A DNA stretch of 64,000 nucleotides from Paracoccus sp. MBLB3053. Lineage in GTDB: Bacteria; Pseudomonadota; Alphaproteobacteria; Rhodobacterales; Rhodobacteraceae. The stretch lies in assembly GCF_031822435.1 (NCBI RefSeq), contig NZ_JAVQLW010000002.1:248001-312000 (forward strand), given 5' to 3'. Position numbers and translations under genes: made by a program. This document shows positions 8,673 through 17,663 of the stretch, one piece after another (the stretch's first letter is position 1; the number at the start of each line of letters is the position of its first letter). The notes under the pieces are model-generated. The model saw only the letters and a program-made list of their open reading frames with translations, did not search any database and was not told the origin of the DNA.

Positions 8673-9814
8673 CGAACGCATCCCTGACCCTGGCCAATGC
8701 CGAGCTGATCCTGCCTGACCGCGTGATGCGCGGCCGTGTCAGGATCGAGGACGGCATCATTGCAGAGATCGCCGAAGGCGGTGAGGTGCCGGCCGGCGCA
8801 ACCGATTGCGCCGGAGCCCATATCGCGCCCGGCCTGATCGAGTTGCATACCGACAACCTTGAACGCCACATTCAGCCCCGGCCGGGCGTGGACTGGCCAC
8901 ATTCTGCCGCGATCTTCGCCCATGACGGCGAACTTGCGTCGACTGGCATCACCACGGTCTTCGATGCCGTCCGGGTCGGCTCGATCCCGAACGACGGTGG
9001 GGGATATGCGAAATATGCCCGCCCCCTTGTGTCCGAGATCAATGCGCTTTCGCAGGCCGGCCGGATGCGGATCAGCCACTTCATCCACATGCGCGCTGAA
9101 ATCTGCAGCGAAACCCTGCTGGAGGAGCTTGCCGAATTCGGGCCCCAAGATCGTGTCGGCCTGCTCAGCCTCATGGACCACACGCCGGGCCAGCGGCAGT
9201 TCCGTGATATTTCGAAGCTCGCGCAATATGTCAAAGGCAAGAAGGGTCTGAGTGATGCGGAGTTCGAAGAACATGTCGCGCGGCTCAAGGACTTGCGCGA
9301 CCGCTACGGCGCAGCGCACGAGGTCGGAGCGGTCGATGCCGCGCGGCAGATCGGCGCGGTGCTTGCAAGCCATGATGACACCACCCCGGATCACGTCGCA
9401 GTCAGCGCGGGTCATGGCGTTCGCATTGCCGAATTCCCGACGACCGACGAAGCTGCGCGTGCCTGCCGGGAACACGGCATCGCCGTCATGATGGGTGGTC
9501 CCAACCTGATACGTGGGGGATCGCATTCGGGGAATGTCGCGGCCGAGGCCCTTGCCCGGAACGGCGATCTCGAGATCCTGTCCTCGGATTACATCCCGTC
9601 CAGCCTGTTGATGGGGGCCTTTCATCTTGCACGGCTTTGGGACGATCTTCCGCGCGCCTTCGCGACGGTAAGCGATGCACCTGCCCGGGTGACGGGACTG
9701 ACGGATCGGGGCCGCATCGAGGTGGGCCTGCGGGGGGACGTGATCCGGCTTGAGGATGTCGGTCGCACCGCGCGAGTCAGCGGCGTCTGGGTCGGAGGTG
9801 TCCGCAGCGCCTGA
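8669..9814 (+). CDS. phnM: alpha-D-ribose 1-methylphosphonate 5-triphosphate diphosphatase PhnM
   Basis: An amidohydrolase-superfamily enzyme, 381 residues, that removes diphosphate from the ribose 1-phosphonate 5-triphosphate intermediate, making the PhnJ substrate. The metal-binding opening LIELHTDNLERH (about residues 55-66), the LMDHTPGQRQ motif and the later SHDDTTPDHV and SSDYIPSSLL segments are family signatures. It is the last gene of the phn operon here, overlapping phnN by 4 bases. A hairpin covers its stop codon. Confidence 0.95.
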   Translation: MTNASLTLANAELILPDRVMRGRVRIEDGIIAEIAEGGEVPAGATDCAGAHIAPGLIELHTDNLERHIQPRPGVDWPHSAAIFAHDGELASTGITTVFDAVRVGSIPNDGGGYAKYARPLVSEINALSQAGRMRISHFIHMRAEICSETLLEELAEFGPQDRVGLLSLMDHTPGQRQFRDISKLAQYVKGKKGLSDAEFEEHVARLKDLRDRYGAAHEVGAVDAARQIGAVLASHDDTTPDHVAVSAGHGVRIAEFPTTDEAARACREHGIAVMMGGPNLIRGGSHSGNVAAEALARNGDLEILSSDYIPSSLLMGAFHLARLWDDLPRAFATVSDAPARVTGLTDRGRIEVGLRGDVIRLEDVGRTARVSGVWVGGVRSA

Positions 9815-9829
9815 TCCCGCCATGGGATC
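9813..9829. terminator. hairpin between convergent phnM and PPC-domain gene
   Basis: GATCCC at 9813-9818 and GGGATC at 9824-9829 form a perfect 6-bp stem with a 5-base loop, overlapping the stop codons of both convergent genes. There is no T-run, so it may be a weak bidirectional terminator or an RNA 3'-end stabiliser. Confidence 0.4.
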
Positions 9830-10262
9830 AACCGGTATGACGCGTTTGCCTCACGACGAGTTCGCGATAGCCCGATGCCGGGCAGGGCTCACGGGAAAAA
9901 ACCAACTCGGTCAGGGCAAGCGTGACGATTTCGGCCGTCGTATAGATGGCGGACCCCTCAGCCATGAGATGGCCGCCATAGCTGCGCCCGTCCGGGTCGG
10001 CAATGGCAATATGCAGGTGCTGACCGTTCGGATCGATCGTGCCCACCAGAGAGGTGATCTCGAAGCGTCCCCGATAGGTCTGTGGATCTGGCCGATCGGC
10101 ATGCCTGATGACGACCTCGGTCAGACTTCCGACACAGGTGACGATCGCCATCGCTTCGCTCTGCGCAACTTCGAAGGCCCGCCTTAATCCTTCGACGAGA
10201 TTTTCGCCGGGGCCCAATCGAAAAGCGTGAAAAACGCCTTGCGAGGGAAGGGGTGTCGTCAT
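9828..10262 (-). CDS. PPC (DUF296) domain protein
   Basis: A 144-residue protein made entirely of one PPC/DUF296 domain, a trimer-forming fold found in plant AT-hook proteins and in stand-alone bacterial proteins of unclear role. Family features are the opening FHAFRLGPGENLVEGLRRAF, GSLTEVVIRHAD and SYGGHLMAEGSAIYTTAEIV, where GGHL-x-EG is the usual signature. I start it at ATG 10262 (MTTPLPSQG); an upstream extension to 10304 lacks family similarity. It lies between the phn operon and a metal-efflux pair, with no clear functional link to either. Confidence 0.8.
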   Translation of the reverse strand: MTTPLPSQGVFHAFRLGPGENLVEGLRRAFEVAQSEAMAIVTCVGSLTEVVIRHADRPDPQTYRGRFEITSLVGTIDPNGQHLHIAIADPDGRSYGGHLMAEGSAIYTTAEIVTLALTELVFSREPCPASGYRELVVRQTRHTG

Positions 10263-10346
10263 GGCTGCCTCCGACTGGCCGTTGCCCGGTGGCGCAGAAA
10301 CCATGCGGGTGTGGTTTCCGGCGCCAATTCTGGTGCCGGGCCTGGA

Positions 10347-10793
10347 TCAGTTCCCATTGTTCCGGTTGGCAACCAAGGCAGCGTGCTCGCCGGCACATAG
10401 CGCGTGGTTGCCCAGAACTTCGATGACCCGGCAATCTGCGATCGCCCCGCGAGAGCACTGATCTAGCATGCGCTCCAACTCACCGCGAAGCGCGACAAGA
10501 CGCGAAATCCGGGCATTCACCTCGACAAGTTGTCGCCGGACGATTTCATCTGCAGCCTCGCATGCCTGGTGCGGTTCGTCCGACAGGCGAAGAAGTTCTC
10601 GGATCGCCTCCAGGGAAAAACCCAGCTCCCGGGAATGGCGGACGAATGCCAGGCGGTCCTGCGCTGACTGTCCGTAAAGCCTGCGGTTGCCCTCGCTACG
10701 GTCGGGCTTGGGCATCAGACCAATCTGTTCATAATAGCGAATGGTCGGAATCTTGACTCCGGTTACCTGCGAGAGCTGTCCGATGGTGAGCAT
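10347..10793 (-). CDS. MerR-family metal-responsive regulator (ZntR/CadR/PbrR type)
   Basis: A 148-residue activator: winged helix (MLTIGQLSQVTGVKIPTIRYYE, residues 1-22), long dimerisation helix and a C-terminal metal loop. The cysteine layout HQAC, then DQCSRGAIADC, then ALC matches the ZntR/CadR/PbrR branch, which senses Zn(II), Cd(II) or Pb(II), rather than CueR. It diverges from a P1B-type ATPase across a 19-bp-spacer promoter of MerR type. ATG 10793 is chosen because the helix-turn-helix begins immediately; upstream extensions run through the operator. The exact metal cannot be read from sequence alone. Confidence 0.88.
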   Translation of the reverse strand: MLTIGQLSQVTGVKIPTIRYYEQIGLMPKPDRSEGNRRLYGQSAQDRLAFVRHSRELGFSLEAIRELLRLSDEPHQACEAADEIVRRQLVEVNARISRLVALRGELERMLDQCSRGAIADCRVIEVLGNHALCAGEHAALVANRNNGN

Positions 10794-10804
10794 CACGAAA
10801 TCTC

Positions 10805-10835
10805 TTGCTCCTCTAGTAGCTAGAGGAACTATCAC
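10805..10835 (+). promoter_or_regulatory. MerR-type promoter/operator for the metal ATPase gene
   Basis: A -35 hexamer TTGCTC (10805-10810) and -10 hexamer TATCAC (10830-10835) are separated by 19 bp, the overlong spacing that MerR-family activators correct by twisting DNA. Centred in the spacer is a perfect dyad, CCTCTAG (10810-10816) and CTAGAGG (10820-10826), with TAG between. The site is 47 bases before the ATPase start and 12 bases from the regulator start. Sequence and geometry both support it. Confidence 0.85.
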
Positions 10836-10881
10836 TCCGAATCGATGAAGGCAACTCTCAGCCAAGACGAAGGGAAGCGGC

Positions 10882-13110
10882 ATGATGACAGAGGGCACTC
10901 GCAGGGATTGGACCGTCACAGGCATGGATTGCGCCGCGTGCGCGACAAAGGTTTCGCGTGCGATCGAGCGCCTTCCCGGTGTCAGCGACGTGAAGGTTGC
11001 CTTGATGTCCGAGCGCCTGACTCTCAATCTCGCGCCCGGCACCACCGAGACCGGAACCATTGAAGACGTTGTCCGAAAACTGGGCTATGGGATCGCCGCG
11101 AACGGGCATGATCCCACAAATGGGGTCTCGGCACTTCCCGAAACGGAAGTCAGCGTCCGGGCCGACGTTACCGATCGCACACACCAACATCACGGCCATA
11201 CCCATGACGACCCGGCCGATCGCGGCAAGCCTTGGTATCAGACGGGAAAGGCGCGGCTTGTTCTCTTGACCGGAGGCTTGCTGTCGGTCGCGTGGATGTT
11301 CGAACTGATGACATCGCCCGAGGCGGGACATTGGGCTTTCCTGTTTGCCTGTCTGATCGGCGTAGCCCCGGTGGCGAAACGAGCGTTCGAGGCGGCCCGC
11401 ATGGGCCAGCCCTTCACGATCGAAAGCCTCATGACCATAGCCGCACTTGGCGCGCTGTTCATCGGCGCCGCCGAGGAGGCCGCGCTGGTCATCTTTCTGT
11501 TCGCCATGGGCGAAATGCTTGAGGGCGTCGCGGCAAGCAAGGCGCGGGATGGTATTCGTGCGCTGGCCGCTCTGGTGCCGAAAACCGCGCTGCTGGAAAG
11601 CTCGGCCGGCCCGCGCCAGGTTCCGGTCGAGAGCCTGCGGATCGGCCAGGTGGTTCTCGTCCGGCCCGGCGATCGGGTCCCTGCTGATGGGGTGATTGTC
11701 GATGGCGTCAGCGGTGTGGATGAAAGCCCGGTCACCGGTGAAAGCGTGCCGCGCACCAAAAAGGCGGGAGACGAGGTCTTTGCCGGCTCGATCAACGCCG
11801 AGGCTGCACTGCGCGTGCGTGTCACCAGCGAAGCCGGCGACAATACGATTTCACGCATCATCCGACTTGTCGAAGAGGCCGAAACTGCACGGGCCCCGAC
11901 CGAGCGTTTCATCGAACGCTTCTCTCGCTGGTACATGCCGCTGGTCGTGACGATCGCGGCGCTGGTTGCCGTGCTTCCGCCCGTGGTGGCGGGCGCTGAA
12001 TGGGGAACGTGGATCTATCGCGGACTCGCGCTTCTGCTGATTGGATGCCCATGCGCGCTGGTGATTTCGGTTCCCGCGTCGATTGCTTCGGCATTGTCTT
12101 CGGGCGCGAGGCGGGGGCTTCTCATGAAAGGGGGTGCGGTGATCGAGGCAACAGCCAAGGTCAGCCATGTCGCCTTCGACAAGACCGGCACGCTGACCCG
12201 TGGCAAGCCTGCTGTGACCGACATCCTGCCCGCGCCTGGCACGAGCGAAGGTGATCTGCTGGCCATCGCGGGCGGAGTCGAGATCGGCTCAAGTCATCCG
12301 CTGGCTCAAGCCATTCTCACCCGGTTGGCAGGGGCAGGGTTGAGCCCGCAGCCCAGTACCGATTCCCTGGCCTTGCCTGGCAAGGGTGCCCGGGCGCGCG
12401 TGCAAGGCGTTCCGACCTGGGTCGGCTCGCCCCGTTTCGCGGCCGAGATGGGCGGGCTGGATCGGATTGCCCTTGAACGGGCGACCGGGCTGGAATCCGA
12501 GGGAAAGACGGTCGTGGCGGTCTTTCGCGCGAATGAGCCGCTGGGCCTGATTGCGATGCGGGATGAGCCGCGTGAGGATGCGGCAGATGCCATGCGGCAA
12601 CTCAAGGCGCTCGGCATCGGTACGACCATGCTTTCCGGTGACAGCAGCCGAACGGCCGCTGCCATTGCCGAAGGGCTTGGGCTGGACTACCGCGCCGAAA
12701 TGATGCCCGAGGACAAACTGATCGCCATCAGGGACATGGGCGTTCGGGGCGGAGTGATGATGATCGGTGACGGGATCAACGACGCCCCCGCCCTGAAACA
12801 GGCATCCATCGGGGTGGCGATGGGGTCGGGGACCGATGTGGCGCTGGAAACCGCCGATGCGGCGATCCTGCGCGACCGGGTAGCGGATGTGCCCGCGCTG
12901 ATCCGACTGTCTCGTGCGACGATGGCCAACATTCGACAGAACGTCGCGCTTGCGCTGGGTCTGAAGGCCGTTTTCCTTGTCACATCGGTCTTGGGAATCA
13001 CCGGTCTTTGGATCGCCATCCTTGCCGATACGGGCGCGACCGTGCTCGTCACCTTGAACGCGTTGCGTTTGCTGGGCCATGATCCGTCCCAGCAGCGTCG
13101 TCGGGATTGA
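10882..13110 (+). CDS. zntA: Zn/Cd/Pb-translocating P1B-type ATPase (ZntA/CadA type)
   Basis: A 742-residue metal-efflux ATPase of the inner membrane. It has an N-terminal heavy-metal-associated domain with GMDCAAC (Cys17, Cys20), a histidine-rich linker HQHHGHTHDD (residues 101-110), the membrane CPC at 389-391, phosphorylation site DKTGTLT with Asp433, and the hinge GDGINDAP. The last membrane segment has ADTGATVLV, whose Asp fits the P1B-2 zinc/cadmium/lead subgroup. Expression should be switched by the adjacent MerR-type protein. All catalytic motifs are intact. Confidence 0.92.
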   Translation: MMTEGTRRDWTVTGMDCAACATKVSRAIERLPGVSDVKVALMSERLTLNLAPGTTETGTIEDVVRKLGYGIAANGHDPTNGVSALPETEVSVRADVTDRTHQHHGHTHDDPADRGKPWYQTGKARLVLLTGGLLSVAWMFELMTSPEAGHWAFLFACLIGVAPVAKRAFEAARMGQPFTIESLMTIAALGALFIGAAEEAALVIFLFAMGEMLEGVAASKARDGIRALAALVPKTALLESSAGPRQVPVESLRIGQVVLVRPGDRVPADGVIVDGVSGVDESPVTGESVPRTKKAGDEVFAGSINAEAALRVRVTSEAGDNTISRIIRLVEEAETARAPTERFIERFSRWYMPLVVTIAALVAVLPPVVAGAEWGTWIYRGLALLLIGCPCALVISVPASIASALSSGARRGLLMKGGAVIEATAKVSHVAFDKTGTLTRGKPAVTDILPAPGTSEGDLLAIAGGVEIGSSHPLAQAILTRLAGAGLSPQPSTDSLALPGKGARARVQGVPTWVGSPRFAAEMGGLDRIALERATGLESEGKTVVAVFRANEPLGLIAMRDEPREDAADAMRQLKALGIGTTMLSGDSSRTAAAIAEGLGLDYRAEMMPEDKLIAIRDMGVRGGVMMIGDGINDAPALKQASIGVAMGSGTDVALETADAAILRDRVADVPALIRLSRATMANIRQNVALALGLKAVFLVTSVLGITGLWIAILADTGATVLVTLNALRLLGHDPSQQRRRD

Positions 13111-13121
13111 TCCCTGATCTG

Positions 13122-13394
13122 TCAGTATCCGGGGTGGATATAGCCCAGCACTCGCCCCGAGGCATCGACCTGACAGACATGCAGCCGATTTCCGTCCCGC
13201 GCCTCGATCTGTGCGATGCCGCCTGTTTCGGACAGCCAGCGCGAGGTGACTTCTGAACTGGGTCGGCCGACATGTGCAGCGATGGTGGCGGTGCAGGCCG
13301 CCTCTTGCCGAGGCCGAAGATCGTCCTGCGATGGCTGGGTCGCCGTACAGGCGGCAAGCATTGCGGGCAGGGCAGGGATCAGGACGGCGCGCAT
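13122..13394 (-). CDS. small hypothetical lipoprotein
   Basis: A 90-residue protein with a lipoprotein signal peptide ending in the lipobox LAAC (Cys16). The mature part carries two further cysteines (EAAC, HVC) and a short beta-like region GGIAQIEARDGNRLHVCQVD. I do not recognise a characterised family; the shape resembles small alphaproteobacterial outer-membrane or periplasmic lipoproteins. It is convergent with zntA, 11 bases from its stop, and transcribed away from the dpp operon. Confidence 0.7.
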   Translation of the reverse strand: MRAVLIPALPAMLAACTATQPSQDDLRPRQEAACTATIAAHVGRPSSEVTSRWLSETGGIAQIEARDGNRLHVCQVDASGRVLGYIHPGY

Positions 13395-13606
13395 GGCAAA
13401 CTCCTCGGTTCCTGCGGCAGGCTAGCACTGAATGAGGCTTTCGGACAACGCAGCAGGCAGATGAAGGCTCATTGCCCCTTTCGGCCATTCCAGCCCCATC
13501 CACAGGAAGGCCAGGCCCCGACCCATCTGTCTGTCTGATGCGCCTCGCATCCGGTGGAAGTTACGGATATTGTGCTAGCAAAGCATCGTCTGAAAGGTCC
13601 GTCGCC

Positions 13607-15091
13607 ATGAACTCCAAGCGTTTCGCTGCCCATATCTTCGGCCTCGCCTCGGCTACCCTGCTTTCGGCGGGTGCTGCTCTGGCAGCCGACCCGGCGGCGG
13701 TGATCCGGGTGGGCTCGCTTTACGAGCCGCAGAACCTCGACAATACTGCGGGCGCGGGGCAGGGCATCAACGAAGCCTTCAACGACAACGTCTATGAGGC
13801 GCTGTTTCGCCTGAACGACGATGGCTCGGTCTCGCCGGTCCTGGCCGAGAAGCACGAGGTCAGCGCGGACGGGCTGACCCATACCTTCACCCTGAAGCCC
13901 GGCGTCACTTTCCATTCCGGCGATCCGCTGACCGCCGCGGACGTGAAATACTCGATCGAGCGCGTGACCGCCGAGGCCTCGAAATCCTCGCGCAAGAAGA
14001 GCCTTGCCGCCATCGAGTCGATCGAGACCCCGGATGACGCGACCGTCGTCATCAAGCTGAAGTCGAAATCGATCTCGCTGCCCTACAATCTCAGCTATGT
14101 CTGGGTGGTGAATGACGCGGCGGGCGACATCACCGGCAAGGAAGACGGCACCGGCCCCTACAAGCTGGGCGACTGGAAGCGCGGCTCGGCCCTGTCGCTG
14201 GAAGCCTTCGACGCCTATTGGGGCGAGAAGCCCGCCAATGGCGGCGCAATGTTCAGCTATTTCACCGAGGCCGCGGCGCTGAACAACGCGCTGCTGACCG
14301 ATGCGGTGGACATCATCACCTCGGTGCAAAGCCCGGACGCGCTGGCGCAGTTCGAGGACACCTCGGCCTTCAAGATCTCGGAAGGCAAGTCCACGACCAA
14401 GCAGATCATGGCCTATAACGATCGTGTCGCGCCCTTCGACAACGTCAAGGTCCGCAAGGCGCTGGCCCGCGCTGTCGACAAGAAGATGCTGCTTTCCGCG
14501 ATCTGGGGCGATCGCGGCATGGTGCTCGGCAGCTTCGTGCCGCCGACCGATGCATGGTATGAGGACCTGACCGGCGTCGACGCCTATGACCCGGAAAGCG
14601 CCAAGGCGCTCCTGGCCGAGGCCGGCTTCCCGGAAGGCTTCACCTTTACGCTGGAAACCCCGAATTACGATCCCCACCCGATCACGGCCGAGTTTCTCAA
14701 GGCGGAACTGGCCAAGATCGGCGTGACGGTGAACATCCATGTCATCACCGCCAATGAATGGTACACCAAGGTCTACCAGGCCAAGGATTTCCAGGCGACG
14801 CTGCAGGAGCATGTGAACCATCGCGACGTGGTCTTTTATGGCAACCCGGATTTCTACTGGGGCTACGACAACCCGCAGGTGACCGAGCTGGTCGCGGCCG
14901 CCGAGGCCAGCGACACCGACGCGCAGCAGGCCGAGAAGCTGCGCGAGGCGAACCGCATCATCACCGAGGAGGCCGCCTCGAACTGGCTGTTCCTCTATCC
15001 GCAGATCGTGGTCTCGAACACCAGGACGACGGGCTATCCGCTGAACGGGCTGAACGCGCAATTCTTCCTGCGCGGCATCACCAAAGAGTAA
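13607..15091 (+). CDS. dppA: periplasmic dipeptide/oligopeptide-binding protein (SBP family 5)
   Basis: A 494-residue secreted binding protein with a cleavable signal peptide (cut after about GAALA, residue 27). Family-5 landmarks are SLYEPQNLDNTAGAGQ at the mature start, YTFTLKPGV-like THTFTLKPGVTFHSGDPLTAADVKYSIER, and the VRKALARAVDKKMLL hinge segment. It delivers peptides or related compounds to the permeases encoded 3 bases downstream. Start ATG 13607 follows a GAAAGG ribosome binding site. The cargo could be dipeptides, glutathione or another amine-rich molecule; family 5 is broad. Confidence 0.85.
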   Translation: MNSKRFAAHIFGLASATLLSAGAALAADPAAVIRVGSLYEPQNLDNTAGAGQGINEAFNDNVYEALFRLNDDGSVSPVLAEKHEVSADGLTHTFTLKPGVTFHSGDPLTAADVKYSIERVTAEASKSSRKKSLAAIESIETPDDATVVIKLKSKSISLPYNLSYVWVVNDAAGDITGKEDGTGPYKLGDWKRGSALSLEAFDAYWGEKPANGGAMFSYFTEAAALNNALLTDAVDIITSVQSPDALAQFEDTSAFKISEGKSTTKQIMAYNDRVAPFDNVKVRKALARAVDKKMLLSAIWGDRGMVLGSFVPPTDAWYEDLTGVDAYDPESAKALLAEAGFPEGFTFTLETPNYDPHPITAEFLKAELAKIGVTVNIHVITANEWYTKVYQAKDFQATLQEHVNHRDVVFYGNPDFYWGYDNPQVTELVAAAEASDTDAQQAEKLREANRIITEEAASNWLFLYPQIVVSNTRTTGYPLNGLNAQFFLRGITKE

Positions 15092-15094
15092 CGG

Positions 15095-16054
15095 ATGGGG
15101 CGGTATCTCCTGCGCCGCACCATCGTGCTGGCCCTGTCGCTGATCGCGGCGGGGCTGGTGCTTTTCGTGCTGTTGCGTCTGTTGCCGGGCGATCCGGCGG
15201 CGGCGCTTCTGTCGGTCGGCGCGGATGAGGCGCAGATCGCCGCCGCCCGCGCGCAGGTCGGCTCGGACCAGCCGATCTGGGTGCAGCTCGGCATGTTCCT
15301 GTCCGATCTCGCGCGCTTCGATCTGGGCAATTCCTTCGTCTCGGGGGCGCCGGTGCTGCCCGAGATCTTGTCCCGGCTTTCGGTGACCCTGCCGCTGACC
15401 GTGGCGTCCTTCCTGCTGGCGATCGTGATCGCGGTGCCGCTGGGGATCATCTCGGCGCTGCGCGCGGATCGCTGGTACGGAGGGCTCTTGTCAGCCGTCT
15501 CGCAGCTTGGCATCGCGGTTCCGGTCTTCTGGATCGGCATTCTGCTGATCTGGATCGTCGCGGTGAAGTTCCGGCTGCTGCCCGCCAGCGGCTTCCCGAT
15601 GAAGGGCTGGCAGGACGCGGCGGGCGCGGCCCGCGCGCTGATCCTGCCGGTGGTGACGATCGCGCTGGTCATGTCGGCCTCGCTGATGCGCTATGTGCGC
15701 TCGGCGACCTTCGACGTGCTCGGCGCGGATTACCTCAGGAACGCCCGCGCGCTCGGGGCCAGTTTCCCGCGCGCGCTGATCCGCCACGGCATCCGCAACG
15801 GGGCCGTGCCGGTGATCTCGATCCTCGGCATCGAGCTGGCCTCGACGCTCCTGGGCGCGGTGGTGGTCGAGCGGGTCTTTGCCCTGCCGGGCCTCGGATC
15901 GATGCTGCTGTTGGGCATCCAACAAAGGGATTATCCGACGGGACAGGGGGTGCTGCTGGTCTCGACCCTGATGGTGCTGCTGATCGGATTCCTCGCCGAC
16001 GTGACCCAGCGCCTGATCGACCCGCGCCTGCGAGAGACGGTGGCCGGACGATGA
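15095..16054 (+). CDS. dppB: ABC transporter permease, DppB/OppB type
   Basis: A 319-residue inner-membrane permease with about six transmembrane segments and the N-terminal RRTIVLALSLIAAGLVLFVLL anchor typical of DppB. The EAA-type loop lies at DYLRNARALGASFPRALIRHGIRNG (around residues 212-236). It pairs with the next gene product as a heterodimer. The start is 3 bases after the dppA stop. Confidence 0.88.
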   Translation: MGRYLLRRTIVLALSLIAAGLVLFVLLRLLPGDPAAALLSVGADEAQIAAARAQVGSDQPIWVQLGMFLSDLARFDLGNSFVSGAPVLPEILSRLSVTLPLTVASFLLAIVIAVPLGIISALRADRWYGGLLSAVSQLGIAVPVFWIGILLIWIVAVKFRLLPASGFPMKGWQDAAGAARALILPVVTIALVMSASLMRYVRSATFDVLGADYLRNARALGASFPRALIRHGIRNGAVPVISILGIELASTLLGAVVVERVFALPGLGSMLLLGIQQRDYPTGQGVLLVSTLMVLLIGFLADVTQRLIDPRLRETVAGR

Positions 16055-16860
16055 AACGCACAACCCTCTGGATCGGCGCGATCCTTGTCGGCATCAATGT
16101 CGCGGTCGCGCTCCTGACGCTGGTCTGGCTGCCCTATGATCCCACCGCCATGTCGGGCGGAAGGCTTGCCGCGCCGTCCTGGGCGCATTGGGCCGGGACC
16201 GACCGGCTGGGACGGGACTATTTCACCCAGGTGATGATCGGCGCGCGCATCGCGCTGACCGTGGGCATCGGCGCGGCGCTGCTGGGCGGGCTGATCGGGA
16301 CCACGCTCGGCGTGCTGGCGGCTTTCGCGCAGCGGGGCTTTGACGATGCCCTTGCCGCGACGCTCGACATCCTCATCGCCTTCCCGACGCTGCTGCTGGC
16401 CATGCTGGTCGTGGCGGCAAGCGATGGCGCCTCGCTTGGCACGGCGATCCTCGCCATCGGCATTGCCATGTCCGCGATCGTCGCGCGACTGGTGCGCATC
16501 CTGACCAAGCGGGTGCTCGCACAGGATTACATCACCGCGGCGCGCTGCTCGGGGCTGGGCTGGGGCCGCATCGTGCTGGTCCATGTCCTGCCGAACATCG
16601 CGCCGACCGTGCTGGTCGCGATGGCGCTGCAATTCGGCCTCGCCGTGATCGCCGAGGCCTCGCTGTCCTACCTGGGCCTCGGCGCGCCGCCGCCCAATGC
16701 CTCTTGGGGGCAATTGCTGCAATCGGCGCAATCGACTGTCTTCAACGCGCCGATCGGGGTGATCGCGCCGGGGCTCGCGCTGATGGCGCTGGTCCTCGGG
16801 ATCAACTTCCTCGCCGACGGGCTGCGCGATCTGCTGGACCCGGAAGGGGGCGCGGCATGA
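16051..16860 (+). CDS. dppC: ABC transporter permease, DppC/OppC type
   Basis: A 269-residue permease of the DppC type. It has the conserved pre-TM segment HWAGTDRLGRDYFTQVMIGAR and an EAA loop in the QDYITAARCSGLGWGRIVLVHVL region. About six hydrophobic segments are visible. It overlaps dppB by 4 bases and dppD by 4 bases (ATGA), so the whole dpp set is one transcript. Confidence 0.88.
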   Translation: MKRTTLWIGAILVGINVAVALLTLVWLPYDPTAMSGGRLAAPSWAHWAGTDRLGRDYFTQVMIGARIALTVGIGAALLGGLIGTTLGVLAAFAQRGFDDALAATLDILIAFPTLLLAMLVVAASDGASLGTAILAIGIAMSAIVARLVRILTKRVLAQDYITAARCSGLGWGRIVLVHVLPNIAPTVLVAMALQFGLAVIAEASLSYLGLGAPPPNASWGQLLQSAQSTVFNAPIGVIAPGLALMALVLGINFLADGLRDLLDPEGGAA

Positions 16861-17663
16861 GCCTGCTTCAGGTCGAAAACCTGCGCGTCCACGGCCCCGC
16901 GCGCGAACTCGTCCATGGCATCAGCTTCTCGGTCGCGCCGGGCGAGCGGCTGGGCCTTGTCGGCGAAAGCGGCTCGGGCAAGTCGCTGACCGCGATGTCC
17001 ACCGTGGGGCTGCTCGCGCATGGGCTGCGGGCCGAGGGCTCGGTGCTGCTCGATGGCCGCGAGGTCATCGGCCAGCCCGACCGCGCGCTGGTGCCCCTGC
17101 GCGGCAGCGTCGCCGCCGTGGTCTTTCAGGACCCGAGATCCGCGCTGGACCCGCTGATGCGGCTGGGCGAGCAGCTGGCCGAACCGATCCGGCGCCGCGC
17201 CCGGCGCGAGGGGCGCAGCCTTTCCGCCCGCGATTTGCGGGCCGAGCAGCTGCGCTGGCTCGACCGCGTCTCGATCACCGATCCGGAACGCATCCTGACC
17301 TCCTGGCCGCATGAGGTCTCGGGCGGGCAGCGCCAGCGCATCGCCATCGCCATGGCGCTGGCCTGCGGGCCGCGCCTGCTGATCGCCGACGAGCCGACCA
17401 CCGCGCTCGACGTCACGACCCAGGCCGAGGTGCTGGACCTGCTCGACGACCTGACCCGCGACGAGGGGCTGGCGCTGCTCTTCATCAGCCACGACCTGCC
17501 CGTCGTCGCCCGCATCACCGAGCGGGTGATCGTCATGCAGCAGGGCCGCGCGGTCGAGGAAGGCCCGGTGCGCCAGGTCTTCACCCGCCCGAGCGACAGC
17601 TATACCAAGGGCCTCGTCGCCGCCGCGCAGCAGTTGGAAATGGCCGTGAGGGAGATGCGATGA
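16857..17663 (+). CDS. dppD: ABC transporter ATP-binding protein, DppD type
   Basis: A 268-residue ATPase energising peptide import. Walker A is GESGSGKS (about residues 40-47), the signature SGGQRQRIAIAMAL, and Walker B LLIADEPTTALDVTT. It ends shortly after the ABC domain and lacks the longer C-terminal iron-sulfur or oligopeptide extension seen in many DppD proteins. I use ATG 16857, overlapping dppC; a start at 16704 would lie inside dppC. Confidence 0.88.
   Translation: MSLLQVENLRVHGPARELVHGISFSVAPGERLGLVGESGSGKSLTAMSTVGLLAHGLRAEGSVLLDGREVIGQPDRALVPLRGSVAAVVFQDPRSALDPLMRLGEQLAEPIRRRARREGRSLSARDLRAEQLRWLDRVSITDPERILTSWPHEVSGGQRQRIAIAMALACGPRLLIADEPTTALDVTTQAEVLDLLDDLTRDEGLALLFISHDLPVVARITERVIVMQQGRAVEEGPVRQVFTRPSDSYTKGLVAAAQQLEMAVREMR

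Noticed and set aside
13469..15061. Long antisense reading frame of about 530 residues opposite dppA
   Set aside because: It mirrors a high-GC gene with strong codon bias, has no family resemblance and is rich in Arg, Gly and His as antisense translations are.
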